Source: Clostridia bacterium (GTDB lineage: Bacteria; Bacillota; Clostridia; Oscillospirales; Acutalibacteraceae). From it: a DNA stretch of 57,433 bases. Shown here in pieces: positions 9,260-17,301 of this stretch (position 1 is its first letter; every line of letters starts with the position of its first letter). The notes beneath the pieces were generated by a model. The model had not been told where the DNA came from and ran no database searches. It saw only the letters and a list, made by a program, of their open reading frames with translations. The stretch lies in the NCBI GenBank assembly GCA_017625095.1, contig JAGALQ010000042.1, positions 1 to 57,433 on the forward strand. The letters are read 5' to 3'. The translations under genes and the position numbers were made by a program.

Positions 9260-10705
9260 TTAAAGCAGAGCTTCAAATGTATATGTTTTGCCTTCTTCGG
9301 CGGTGGTGTCAATGCCGTCGCCGTAGATTCCTGCCATAGCTTCATAGCCGTTTTGACTTACAAGGGTAATAAGATAATCCCACGTGAGGGCTGTACCTGC
9401 ATCAACGTTTATACTTAAGGTGTCAACAACGTTATCGTCAAAATCCAGAATATCAATGACAAGTGTTGCAGGTGCCTGCGTGACTTTTTCAGTGGTTTGA
9501 GTTTCGGACAAGGTCGTTTCTGTCGGCTTTTCGGTTGATGGTACGGCAGTTGTCGGTGCTGTGGTTATAACGGCAGTTGTCGGTACAGTGGTTGTTACGG
9601 TAGTTGTTACAGACTGTGTTGAGGTTGGAGATTGCGTTGTATACTGTAATGTAGTTGAAGTAACCGGTTTGGTCGGGATGGCTGTGGGGTTTGTGTTATC
9701 TTTGATAATTGAATCTGTAATGTTTACTACGGGTATTTGTGTGGTTGTTTCAACCGTTGTTTCTGCGGTATATGTTTCGCTATAAAGTATATTATCTGAA
9801 AACTGTTCTGACGTGGTAACATATTCGGTGTAAGCCCGGGTCGGCCGGTCTTGTTGAACGATGTGTTTTATTACTCTTACCGTGCCGACTGTTGAGCCTC
9901 CGACAAGTGTTGCGGCTACGGTACCTGCAACAATTTTTTGTGCGACGGACATTGTTGCAAGCTTTGCGGCAACACCCGTGCTTGCGGCAGCTGTTGAACC
10001 GCTCACGTCAGACACAGAACTGCTGATTGCAGTCATAACAGAAGCGGAAGCTGTGCTTGCCGAAAAGGCGGCACAGACAGCAACAGAAGACCTGTTAAGA
10101 GCCCACACTATAATTCCGACAGGTGCGGCAGTGTAAAGTGCAGCCTTACCGAGCTTTTCAAAGCTCAGCTTAATATCTTTTCTGGCACTGAAAAGCCGAT
10201 TTTTAACAGTATTCACAGGAATTTCAAGGTTCTCGGCAATTTCATTTACGCTCATCTGTGCATAATATTTCATAATAACACAGGCTCGCTTTTCTGCCGA
10301 AAGTGTGTCTATTGCAGACATAACCTGTGTACACAGCTCGTCTTTGTCAACTTCTTCTTCGGGAGAAAATTCCGTGTCGCATTCAGGATTGAAATTAAAC
10401 TGCTCGTTGTCAATGTTTTCAAAAAACACCTTGTTTTTCCTCCTGAGCAGATCTTTGCTTTTGTTTATTGCAATCTGATAAAACCAGCTTGTGAAATTGC
10501 GTTCAGGGTCAATTTCATCGATTTTCTCAAGCATTTTTATGTAACTTTCTTGTAATATATCCTCGGCATCCTGCTCGTTTTGTACTATTTTAAGTATGAA
10601 AAAATATGCCTGTCCGCTTGTAAGCTTGTACAGCTCGTTAAAGGCTTTTTTATCACCTTTTTTTATTCGGTGTATAAGTTTTTTTATTTTTTCATTTTGT
10701 TGCAC
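9260..10705 (-). CDS. ECF sigma factor fused to a membrane segment and outer domain
   Basis: Residues about 20-90 are sigma region 2 (QNEQDAEDILQESYIKM, NFTSWFYQIAINKSKDLLRR) and about 130-185 sigma region 4 (MSVNEIAENLEIPVNTVKNRL). Usual ECF factors end there, at 160-190 residues. This one continues to 481: hydrophobic stretches near 192-215 and 253-274, a Thr/Ser/Pro-rich linker about 295-410, and a compact C-terminal domain of about 70 residues that I do not recognise. Start is GTG at 10703-10705, six bases after GGTGA; no ATG fits. The design suggests a sigma factor tethered to the membrane with its sensor outside, needing no separate anti-sigma factor. Its likely target is the surface protein gene just downstream. 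Domain calls firm; topology and control are inference. Confidence 0.85.
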   Translation of the reverse strand: MQQNEKIKKLIHRIKKGDKKAFNELYKLTSGQAYFFILKIVQNEQDAEDILQESYIKMLEKIDEIDPERNFTSWFYQIAINKSKDLLRRKNKVFFENIDNEQFNFNPECDTEFSPEEEVDKDELCTQVMSAIDTLSAEKRACVIMKYYAQMSVNEIAENLEIPVNTVKNRLFSARKDIKLSFEKLGKAALYTAAPVGIIVWALNRSSVAVCAAFSASTASASVMTAISSSVSDVSGSTAAASTGVAAKLATMSVAQKIVAGTVAATLVGGSTVGTVRVIKHIVQQDRPTRAYTEYVTTSEQFSDNILYSETYTAETTVETTTQIPVVNITDSIIKDNTNPTAIPTKPVTSTTLQYTTQSPTSTQSVTTTVTTTVPTTAVITTAPTTAVPSTEKPTETTLSETQTTEKVTQAPATLVIDILDFDDNVVDTLSINVDAGTALTWDYLITLVSQNGYEAMAGIYGDGIDTTAEEGKTYTFEALL

Positions 10706-10837
10706 AATGAGTCACCGCAATTCAGAAATATTGTTATCGACATAATAATAACATTTTTACATTTTAAATGGAACGGTTTGCTTTCAATAATTATACGTTT
10801 CAGAATGTAATTTGGTTTGATTTTCGGATAAAAAAAT

Positions 10838-10876
10838 AAAATATCCTGTTCTCTTTTACGAAAACAGGATATTTTT
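10838..10876. terminator. Orphan bidirectional hairpin upstream of the DUF11 gene
   Basis: Thirteen-base inverted repeat AAAATATCCTGTT/AACAGGATATTTT with A- and T-tracts on both sides, so it could end transcription either way. No gene ends next to it: both neighbours point away. It may insulate the two divergent promoters or be left from a lost gene. Confidence 0.6.
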
Positions 10877-10952
10877 TCTGTTGCTGCAAGTGCGGCAAAT
10901 AAAGCATCTGACGCAAATCACAAATAAAGACAGGTTGTCATAGTATAAAAAA

Positions 10953-10971
10953 GAGCGCAAGCTCAATTTTT
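10953..10971 (+). terminator. Terminator-like hairpin directly before the DUF11 gene
   Basis: GAGC-GCAA-GCTC hairpin followed by AATTTTTT, ending 20 bases before the likely start codon. In that place it could attenuate transcription of the gene, but the stem is only four pairs. Confidence 0.35.
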
Positions 10972-10990
10972 TATGTGGGAGATGATCAAT

Positions 10991-11845
10991 TTGGCACAGT
11001 TTACCAACCAGGCACAGCTTTCTTATAACGATTCAGTTATAAATTCAAATATAGCCGTCGGCGAGATACTTGAAGTTATTTCAGCTACCAAGACCGCTGT
11101 CGGCAGCACCTACGGCCGTGACAGCAACGTAACCTACGTTATATCCGTAGTAAACTCGGGCACGGTGCCCTATACCAACCTGACTGTCACCGATAACCTC
11201 GGTGTTTACGACTTCGGTACAACCGCACTCGTTCCCCTCACCTACAATGAAGGCACAGCCAACTATTATATCAACGGTGTTCTTCAGCCGACACCTGCAG
11301 TAACAGCCGACGGCACATCCCTTGTTTTCAGCGGCATTAACGTACCTGCCGGCGGCAACGCAACAATCGTTTACGAGGTCAGCACAAACCGTTTTGCACC
11401 GCTTGACACGGATACCGAAATCACAAACACAGCTACGGTAAGCGGCGGCGGAATCACACCGGTTACGGCACAGGCAACCGTTACCGCCGAATCAGAGCCT
11501 GAGCTTTCCGTAACCAAGTCAATAAATCCCGTGCCCGTAACCGAAAACGGCACGCTCACCTACACCTTCGTGATACAGAACACGGGCAATTCACCCGTAA
11601 CTCCTGACGACCTTGCTGTTGTCACAGACACGTTCAACCCAACGCTTTCCGACCTCACAGTCACTTTCAACGGCGAAACGCTCACTTCACCGACAGATTA
11701 CACCTATAATGAGGCAAGCGGCGTTTTCTCAACTGTTGCAGGTGTTATCACAGTGCCTGCAGCAACCTTCACGCAGGACCCGACAACAGGTGCATGGATA
11801 ACAACTCCGGGCGTGAGCACACTCACAATCACCGGAACGGTATAA
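10991..11845 (+). CDS. DUF11-repeat (Ig-fold) protein of unknown function
   Basis: A 284-residue, Thr/Val-rich beta-sandwich protein. Residues about 30-160 and 165-280 are two DUF11-like modules (NVTYVISVVNSGTVPYTNLTVTDNLG and TLTYTFVIQNTGNSPVTPDDLAVVTD show the pattern; each is quoted only in part as a hallmark). I choose TTG at 10991, nine bases after GGGAG, giving MAQFTNQAQLSYND, which resembles starts seen in related clostridial proteins; an ATG at 10973 would swallow the ribosome binding site. There is no signal peptide or anchor, which is odd for a domain type usually found on cell surfaces. It stands alone between terminators. Confidence 0.7.
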   Translation: MAQFTNQAQLSYNDSVINSNIAVGEILEVISATKTAVGSTYGRDSNVTYVISVVNSGTVPYTNLTVTDNLGVYDFGTTALVPLTYNEGTANYYINGVLQPTPAVTADGTSLVFSGINVPAGGNATIVYEVSTNRFAPLDTDTEITNTATVSGGGITPVTAQATVTAESEPELSVTKSINPVPVTENGTLTYTFVIQNTGNSPVTPDDLAVVTDTFNPTLSDLTVTFNGETLTSPTDYTYNEASGVFSTVAGVITVPAATFTQDPTTGAWITTPGVSTLTITGTV

Positions 11846-11886
11846 CTTCAGATATTCTGCAGCGGACTTTTCCGCTGCTAACATAA

Positions 11887-11917
11887 AAAGAGAGCCGATT
11901 TAACATCGACTCTCTTT
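11887..11917. terminator. Shared terminator between convergent DUF11 and GH2 genes
   Basis: Inverted repeat AAAGAGAGCCGA/TCGACTCTCTTT between the stops of two convergent genes; usable in both directions. Confidence 0.7.
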
Positions 11918-11927
11918 CATATTCATA

Positions 11928-13664
11928 TCAGTTTTCAATTGCTGCAGGAGCTGCAAAAGCCGCACGGATCTTAGCAAAGTTTTCTTCGCTGAATTTCATT
12001 GTGCGATCGTAATAGTAAATGCCGTTCTGCTCCTGCTCGATATTGGTGAGCTGTGTATAGCAGTAAGCGCAGCACTGGTCACAATCGAGAATCGCCTTTG
12101 TGAGGCCGCATATACGCTCAACCGCTTCCTCCTCTGTTTTGGGAGTTTCGCCGTATCCCCAGCCTGCTTCACCGGGCGCCCACCACGCGCCGCCGTATTC
12201 GCTGACAAAGTAAGGCTGACCGCCGTAACTCTGGCGATGCGGATGCGGCTCGTGAATCTTACCTGCGGCAAGGTCGTTTTCAGCCATCATAGCCGTAAAC
12301 TTCTCGACATCCTGCTCATACTCGTGGATATCGTAAATATCAGTCATAACGTGATAGTTACCGCTTGTATCGATGCAGGGACGTGTGTTATCGGCAGCCT
12401 TTGTGATAAGGTAGATGTTTTTGAGAACATCGTCACACTGCTGTCTGCCATTCATATCCCAGGTTTCGTTAAACGGACACCAGCCGACAATTGAGGGATG
12501 GCTGTAATCACGGTCGATTTCTTCAAGCCACTGCGGTGCAAATTGGCCGAGAGAGTAACCCTCGGTGTGGTTCGTGCCCCAGTTGCCGTATTCACCCCAT
12601 ACGATATATCCGAGCCTGTCACAGTGATAGAGGAAACGCTGCTCAAACACCTTCTGATGAAGTCTTGCGCCGTTGAAGCCTGCAGCAAGTGAAAGCTCAA
12701 TATCCTTAACAAGTGCCTCATCTGTGGGCGCAGTATAGATACCGTCGGGATAGAAGCCCTGATCAAGAACAAGGCGCTGAAAAACGACCTTGCCGTTAAT
12801 GCAGATTGCGTTTTTGTTGAGTGAAACTGTGCGGAGACCAAAATAACCCTTTGCGGTGTCGATAACTTCACCGCCCTTGATAAGCTCATATTTCAGGTCA
12901 TAAAGTCTGCCGTTGCCGACTTCCCAGAGATGAGCCTCATTAAGAGCCATTGAAAGGTTAACGGTGTTGCACATAACGTCTGCAACAGCTGTGCCGACCT
13001 CTTCACCGTCATAATAAGCTGTAAGCTGAACCTCTGTATCAGAAATATCACCTGCTATATAAATATCGCAGTTGATAATGCCCGAAAGATCGGCTGTTCT
13101 GATTTTTGAGTTTGATATATATGTATCTGCAACCTGCTCAATCCATACAGTCTGCCAGATACCTGTTGTTCTTGTGTAATCGCAGCCGTGTGAGAAATAC
13201 TCTTCACTCTGCTTACCTCTGGGCTGAGTGCCGGGAAGAAGACGGTCAACAGCGTTGACGACAATCAGGTTTTCACCGTCAGTTACAGCCTTTGTGATAT
13301 CGAGCACAAATCCTGTGTAACCGCCGATGTGTTTGGGGAATTCAACACCGTTTACCCAGACGGTTGTCTCGTAATCGCAAGCCTCAAAGTGAAGCAGTGT
13401 TCTGCCCTCACCTTTTGTGAGCTCTACCTTGCGTCTGTACCAGACAGCGTTCATAAAATCCTTATATCCTATGCCCGAAAGCTCACTTTCAGGGCAGAAT
13501 GGAACAATAATCTTCTTTGTAAACTGAGCATCGGGCTCATACATTTTTCTTGCCTTGCCGCTGACACCGAAGTCAAATTCAAAATCCCACTCGCCGTTGA
13601 GATTGATGTAGCTTTCACGCACAAATTGCGGACGCGGATATTCAATGCGAGGAATGTTAGACAT
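11928..13664 (-). CDS. GH2 family glycosidase (beta-galactosidase/beta-glucuronidase type)
   Basis: Cytoplasmic 578-residue retaining beta-glycosidase. The N-terminal sugar-binding jelly roll (about 10-180, INLNGEWDFEFDFG, VWVNGVEFPKHIGGYTGF) is followed by an Ig-like domain and a TIM barrel. The acid/base Glu is near residue 398 in CPFNETWDMNG and the nucleophile Glu near 488 in FVSEYGGAWW. At 578 residues it is short for beta-galactosidases and close to beta-glucuronidase length, but the NxK carboxylate-recognition motif of glucuronidases is not evident, so specificity stays open. ATG follows AGGAGA. It begins 21 bases after pncB and probably shares its mRNA, although the pairing has no obvious metabolic logic. 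Confidence 0.88.
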   Translation of the reverse strand: MSNIPRIEYPRPQFVRESYINLNGEWDFEFDFGVSGKARKMYEPDAQFTKKIIVPFCPESELSGIGYKDFMNAVWYRRKVELTKGEGRTLLHFEACDYETTVWVNGVEFPKHIGGYTGFVLDITKAVTDGENLIVVNAVDRLLPGTQPRGKQSEEYFSHGCDYTRTTGIWQTVWIEQVADTYISNSKIRTADLSGIINCDIYIAGDISDTEVQLTAYYDGEEVGTAVADVMCNTVNLSMALNEAHLWEVGNGRLYDLKYELIKGGEVIDTAKGYFGLRTVSLNKNAICINGKVVFQRLVLDQGFYPDGIYTAPTDEALVKDIELSLAAGFNGARLHQKVFEQRFLYHCDRLGYIVWGEYGNWGTNHTEGYSLGQFAPQWLEEIDRDYSHPSIVGWCPFNETWDMNGRQQCDDVLKNIYLITKAADNTRPCIDTSGNYHVMTDIYDIHEYEQDVEKFTAMMAENDLAAGKIHEPHPHRQSYGGQPYFVSEYGGAWWAPGEAGWGYGETPKTEEEAVERICGLTKAILDCDQCCAYCYTQLTNIEQEQNGIYYYDRTMKFSEENFAKIRAAFAAPAAIEN

Positions 13665-13685
13665 ATTAAAATCTCCTATCAGATA

Positions 13686-15146
13686 TTATTTTTTTACTTT
13701 TGTGCTGAGAAGTGCGTTCTTCTCTTCCCAGAGTGCCTGAGAGAGGTCAACGTAATACTTATGAGGATTTTCAAAACGCGTTACCTCATCCCAGAGAGTT
13801 GCAACCTGCTCCTTACAGAACTGCTGTGTAGTCTTGAGGTCGGGACATTCATACACGCACTTGCCACCCTCAAACAGCTTTACGCGAAGAGGCTTTGCCG
13901 TGTAGTCGGTAACAGTCTTGCGTTTCCAGGTATAGACGGGGTCAAACAGCTCATACGGCTGTGAATCGTCAATCACTTCACCATCAAGAGTTATAACGTC
14001 AGCAATAGCCTTGTTTGTTGCGTTATCGTAAAGTCGCCAGAGATTCTTGAAGCAGGGAGTTGTGATTTTCTCAACGTTTTCGCTGATTTTAATTTTCGGA
14101 ATATATTTGCCGTCACGCTCTATGGCAACAAGCTTATATACACCGCCGAATACGGGAGCAGATGAAGCGGTAATCAGACGCTCACCGACACCGAAAGAAT
14201 CGACCTTTGCACCCTGAATAAGCATATCGCGGATAATGATTTCATCAAGAGAGTTTGATGCAACGATTGCACAGTCTTCAAAGCCTGCCTCATCGAGCAT
14301 CTTGCGCACTTTCTTCGAAAGGTAAGTAATATCGCCGCTGTCAATACGTACACCCTTGGGACGGAAGCCTCTGGGCAATACCTCACGACGGAAAGCCTCG
14401 ATTGCGTTGGGAACACCGCTCTTGGTTACGTTATACGTATCAATAAGAAGCGTGCAGTTATCGGGGTATTCTCTTGCGTATGTACAGAAAGCCTCAAGCT
14501 CTGTATCAAACATCTGCACCCAGCTGTGTGCCATTGTACCCAGAGCAGGAATGCCGAAATCACGCTCGCTCATAGCACAAGCCGTGCCGACACATCCGCC
14601 GATATAGGCAGCTCTTGCACCGTAGATTGCACCGTCGAAGCCCTGTGCTCTGCGTGATCCGAATTCCATAACGGCTCTGCCGTCTGCCGCACGGACAATA
14701 CGGTTTGCTTTTGTTGCAATAAGGCTCTGGTGGTTGATACACAGCAGCACCATTGTTTCGATAAGCTGCGCCTGTATTACCGGACCCTTTACGGTGATAA
14801 TCGGCTCACCCGGGAATATGGGTGTACCTTCGGGCACCGCCCACACATCGCAGGTAAATTTGAAGTTTCTCAGATAATCAAGAAAAGCTTCATCAAAGCC
14901 TTTTCTTCGCAGCGTTTCAATATCTTTTTCCGTAAACACGAGAGATTCGAGATATTCAATCAGCTGCTGAACACCTGCCATAATCGCAAAGCCGCCACCG
15001 TCAGGCACACGACGGAAAAACATATCAAACACGGCAGTGGTGTCGCCCATACCGTTGTTGAAATATCCTTTTGCCATGGTCAGCTCGTAAAAATCCATAA
15101 GTGCAGTAAGATTTCTGCCGCGCTCACCGTCTCGTTTAAAAGACAT
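13686..15146 (-). CDS. pncB: Nicotinate phosphoribosyltransferase
   Basis: Makes nicotinate mononucleotide from nicotinate and PRPP with ATP, the entry step of NAD salvage (Preiss-Handler route). 486 residues. Visible family features are LTALMDFYELTMAKGYF at the N-terminus, EFGSRRAQGFDGA, the conserved His of GTMAHSWVQMF, the phosphoribosyl-binding stretch GVRIDSGDITYLSKKVR, and FGVGERLITAS. The start is set at ATG 15144-15146, six bases after GGGTGG; an in-frame upstream extension overlaps the promoter. It is transcribed divergently from the small XRE regulator and followed by the GH2 gene. Confidence 0.93.
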   Translation of the reverse strand: MSFKRDGERGRNLTALMDFYELTMAKGYFNNGMGDTTAVFDMFFRRVPDGGGFAIMAGVQQLIEYLESLVFTEKDIETLRRKGFDEAFLDYLRNFKFTCDVWAVPEGTPIFPGEPIITVKGPVIQAQLIETMVLLCINHQSLIATKANRIVRAADGRAVMEFGSRRAQGFDGAIYGARAAYIGGCVGTACAMSERDFGIPALGTMAHSWVQMFDTELEAFCTYAREYPDNCTLLIDTYNVTKSGVPNAIEAFRREVLPRGFRPKGVRIDSGDITYLSKKVRKMLDEAGFEDCAIVASNSLDEIIIRDMLIQGAKVDSFGVGERLITASSAPVFGGVYKLVAIERDGKYIPKIKISENVEKITTPCFKNLWRLYDNATNKAIADVITLDGEVIDDSQPYELFDPVYTWKRKTVTDYTAKPLRVKLFEGGKCVYECPDLKTTQQFCKEQVATLWDEVTRFENPHKYYVDLSQALWEEKNALLSTKVKK

Positions 15147-15208
15147 ATAAAACCCACCCTTCGCATAAATACATACAATTTCATAAAGCATGTATTATTA
15201 TACAGAGT

Positions 15209-15236
15209 ATTATATCATAAAACGAATAGAATACAA
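15209..15236 (-). promoter_or_regulatory. Promoter of pncB
   Basis: Minus-strand TTGTAT (15231-15236), 16-base spacer, TATAAT (15209-15214), about 55 bases before the chosen start. Confidence 0.6.
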
Positions 15237-15347
15237 CAAATTTTTGAAATCCGAATCAAATATTCGTCATATATACAGTTTGTATATTTTTAGTCGCAGG
15301 TTTTTGCAACTTATAATTGTCAGTATAAAAAATCCTCGGAAAAGCAA

Positions 15348-15375
15348 TTGACTTTTATTCTCGCAGTGATATAAT
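15348..15375 (+). promoter_or_regulatory. Promoter of the small XRE regulator
   Basis: TTGACT (15348-15353), 16-base spacer, TATAAT (15370-15375). The pncB-XRE gap (15147-15462) holds this and the divergent pncB promoter and nothing else that I recognise. Confidence 0.65.
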
Positions 15376-15462
15376 TTTAATTGATGATTTTAACTGATAG
15401 GTTAATAATCAAAGCGGTTAATATACTTCTTGTTAAACGCAGTTATTCAGGAGGATTATAAA

Positions 15463-15717
15463 ATGAGAGTAAGAAAACAATCACTCGGTGACAGAAACAT
15501 TATCGGTGCCAGAGTTGAACAGCAGCGCAAGGCAATCGGCCTCAAGCAGAAGGATTTACTTACTCAGCTTCAGATAAACGGTATCGACCTCAATGCTTCG
15601 GGTCTCTCAAAGCTCGAAGGTCAGCTTCGCTATGTAACAGACTTTGAGCTTGTTGCCATAGCAAAGGTTCTCGGCGTCAGCATTGATTGGCTTGTCGGTC
15701 TCGAGGACGAGGAATAA
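15463..15717 (+). CDS. Small XRE-family helix-turn-helix regulator
   Basis: DNA-binding protein of 84 residues consisting of a single HTH_3 domain. The helix-turn-helix spans about 18-75 (GARVEQQRKAIGLKQKDLL, LSKLEGQLRYVTDFELVAIAKVLGVSIDWLVG). Start ATG 15463 follows AGGAGG by eight bases. No sensor domain is present, so it is either constitutive or controlled by partner proteins. It lies alone, divergent from pncB; targets are unknown. Similar stand-alone XRE proteins are common in Oscillospiraceae. Confidence 0.85.
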   Translation: MRVRKQSLGDRNIIGARVEQQRKAIGLKQKDLLTQLQINGIDLNASGLSKLEGQLRYVTDFELVAIAKVLGVSIDWLVGLEDEE

Positions 15718-15736
15718 TATTTTACTTGCATCAGCA

Positions 15737-15780
15737 AAAGGCTTGCGCGGTTTATGCCGTCGCAAGCCTTTACTTTTTTT
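15737..15780 (+). terminator. Terminator after the XRE gene
   Basis: AAAGGCTTGCG/CGCAAGCCTTT stem with a T-rich run TACTTTTTTT. It also ends where dpaB stops on the other strand. Confidence 0.85.
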
Positions 15781-16354
15781 ACTGTGTAAATATCGGCTGA
15801 AGCTGTTCGCCGCAAAGTGCCGCTTCAACCGTTCTGAGTGTAAGCGAAAAATCAGCCACAACCGACCTGGGTTTTGCCTTGCAATCATCCTGACGCATCG
15901 GAACAAAATAAATATTGCGATAATTCATAAGCTGACCTATATTTTTCGCCGAATTGCCGAGTGCATCATTTGTTGACACTGCAAGCACAACGGGTTTTGA
16001 GTTGCGAAGGTGCGACTTACACGCCATTGTGACAGATGTGTCAGTAATTCCGCAGGCGAGCTTTGCAAGCGTGTTGCCCGTACAAGGCTCAACAACCAGC
16101 ACATCAAACATTTTCTTCGGGCCTATCGGCTCTGCACCGTCCACGGTATGGATTATTTGCTTTGAACATATACTCTCAATGCGCGCATTTATTATATCGG
16201 CTTTACCGAACCGCGTATCTGTTGAATAAGCCGTGTGCGACATAATCGGAGTTACCGGGTAGCCTTGAGTCACCAATGCCTCCATAACTGATATTGCTTT
16301 ATCGAAAGTACAGAACGAGCCGCACAGCGCAAACCCGATTTGCGGTTTATTCAT
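15779..16354 (-). CDS. dpaB: Dipicolinate synthase subunit B
   Basis: Flavoprotein-fold subunit (191 residues) of the enzyme that makes dipicolinic acid for the spore core. The N-terminal IGFALCGSFCTFDKAISVM and VVEPCTGNTLAKLACGITDT match the SpoVFB family. The start is ATG 16352-16354, seven bases after AAGGTG; a TTG two codons earlier is possible. It overlaps the end of dpaA by 8 bases, so translation is coupled. In Bacillus the operon is read by sigma-K in the mother cell; I found no convincing sigma-K promoter by eye. Confidence 0.92.
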   Translation of the reverse strand: MNKPQIGFALCGSFCTFDKAISVMEALVTQGYPVTPIMSHTAYSTDTRFGKADIINARIESICSKQIIHTVDGAEPIGPKKMFDVLVVEPCTGNTLAKLACGITDTSVTMACKSHLRNSKPVVLAVSTNDALGNSAKNIGQLMNYRNIYFVPMRQDDCKAKPRSVVADFSLTLRTVEAALCGEQLQPIFTQ

Positions 16355-17189
16355 TTTCAATCACCTTGCCTTCCGCAATGCTCTGTATTGTTTTTGCGAT
16401 TGCCTCACCGGCACTTACGGGAGAAATTCTGCCGGGCAGTGACGGCGCTTTTATAACCTTTATGCCGTGTTTTTCCGCACACTCAAAGTCAATTCCGAAG
16501 GGCACCGATGCAATTTCAACCATAACACAGCTCTTTTTAAGCTTTGATATAATTTTATCATCAATCACACGAGCGGGAACAGTGTTGACAACGAAATCAA
16601 AACCTTCCGCAATATCACTAATTTCGTAAAGCGGTATAGCTTTACACCTCACGCATAATGCCGCTGTTCTGTCCCTTTCGGAGCGTGCCGCAACGGTCAC
16701 CTCAGAACCTAAGCCAAGAAGCCTGACTGCAACCGCTGAAGCCGCCTTACCGTAGCCTGTTACAAGGGTTTTCGAGCCGTGAAGATTTATTTCACTGCCA
16801 CCTATCAGCTCAAAAATTATGCCCTCCGCAGTGGATATCGAGTTAAAAAGTGAGAGGGTTTCAATTTTGTAATAATCGTAAAGCTCCGCACCTTTACACT
16901 TTATACTTTCCGCAACATACTCATCAGGCATACCCGCAAACACAACCATTCCTTTTTTTAGCTCAAAAAGCAGCTCTTCGAGCGTTATTAACCCTTTTTC
17001 GGGCATAGAACTGATATGAATTCCGTCGCGGCTGACGGGTAACGGCAGCACAATGTAATCTGCACCGCCTATAAGAGCACGCAGCTGAGGATAGGTAAAA
17101 GCAGCCTGTGCAATATTGCCAGCCCGCGTAATATATGCGGCGGCATAGCTCTGCCTTTTATCGCCGCCGACAAACAGATATTTTTTCAT
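16347..17189 (-). CDS. dpaA: Dipicolinate synthase subunit A
   Basis: NAD(P)-dependent dehydrogenase-like subunit (280 residues) that acts on the dihydrodipicolinate-derived precursor to give dipicolinate with DpaB. N-terminal segment about 1-130 contains GGDKRQSYAAAYI; the Rossmann domain is at about 140-260 with GSKTLVTGYGKAASAVAVRLL. Length fits the family (about 290-300). ATG follows CGGAGGCGG. The gene is divergent from murC and heads the two-gene dpaAB unit. Its presence is good evidence that the host can form spores. Confidence 0.92.
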   Translation of the reverse strand: MKKYLFVGGDKRQSYAAAYITRAGNIAQAAFTYPQLRALIGGADYIVLPLPVSRDGIHISSMPEKGLITLEELLFELKKGMVVFAGMPDEYVAESIKCKGAELYDYYKIETLSLFNSISTAEGIIFELIGGSEINLHGSKTLVTGYGKAASAVAVRLLGLGSEVTVAARSERDRTAALCVRCKAIPLYEISDIAEGFDFVVNTVPARVIDDKIISKLKKSCVMVEIASVPFGIDFECAEKHGIKVIKAPSLPGRISPVSAGEAIAKTIQSIAEGKVIENE

Positions 17190-17231
17190 TTAACCGCCTC
17201 CGTTTTGTCGAAAAAATATTATATAAACAAA

Positions 17232-17260
17232 TTGCCCTGCGACATAATATGTGATATAAT
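17232..17260 (+). promoter_or_regulatory. Promoter of murC
   Basis: TTGCCC (17232-17237), 17-base spacer, TATAAT (17255-17260), about 40 bases before the murC start. Confidence 0.65.
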
Positions 17261-17301
17261 AAGAAGATGTGAATCAGATAATTAGCGAGAGGTGACAGTT
17301 T

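Noticed and set aside
17190-17300. Sigma-K promoter for dpaAB
   Set aside because: A CATATTATG word resembles the -10 box, but the matching AC-type -35 is at the wrong distance; not strong enough to call.
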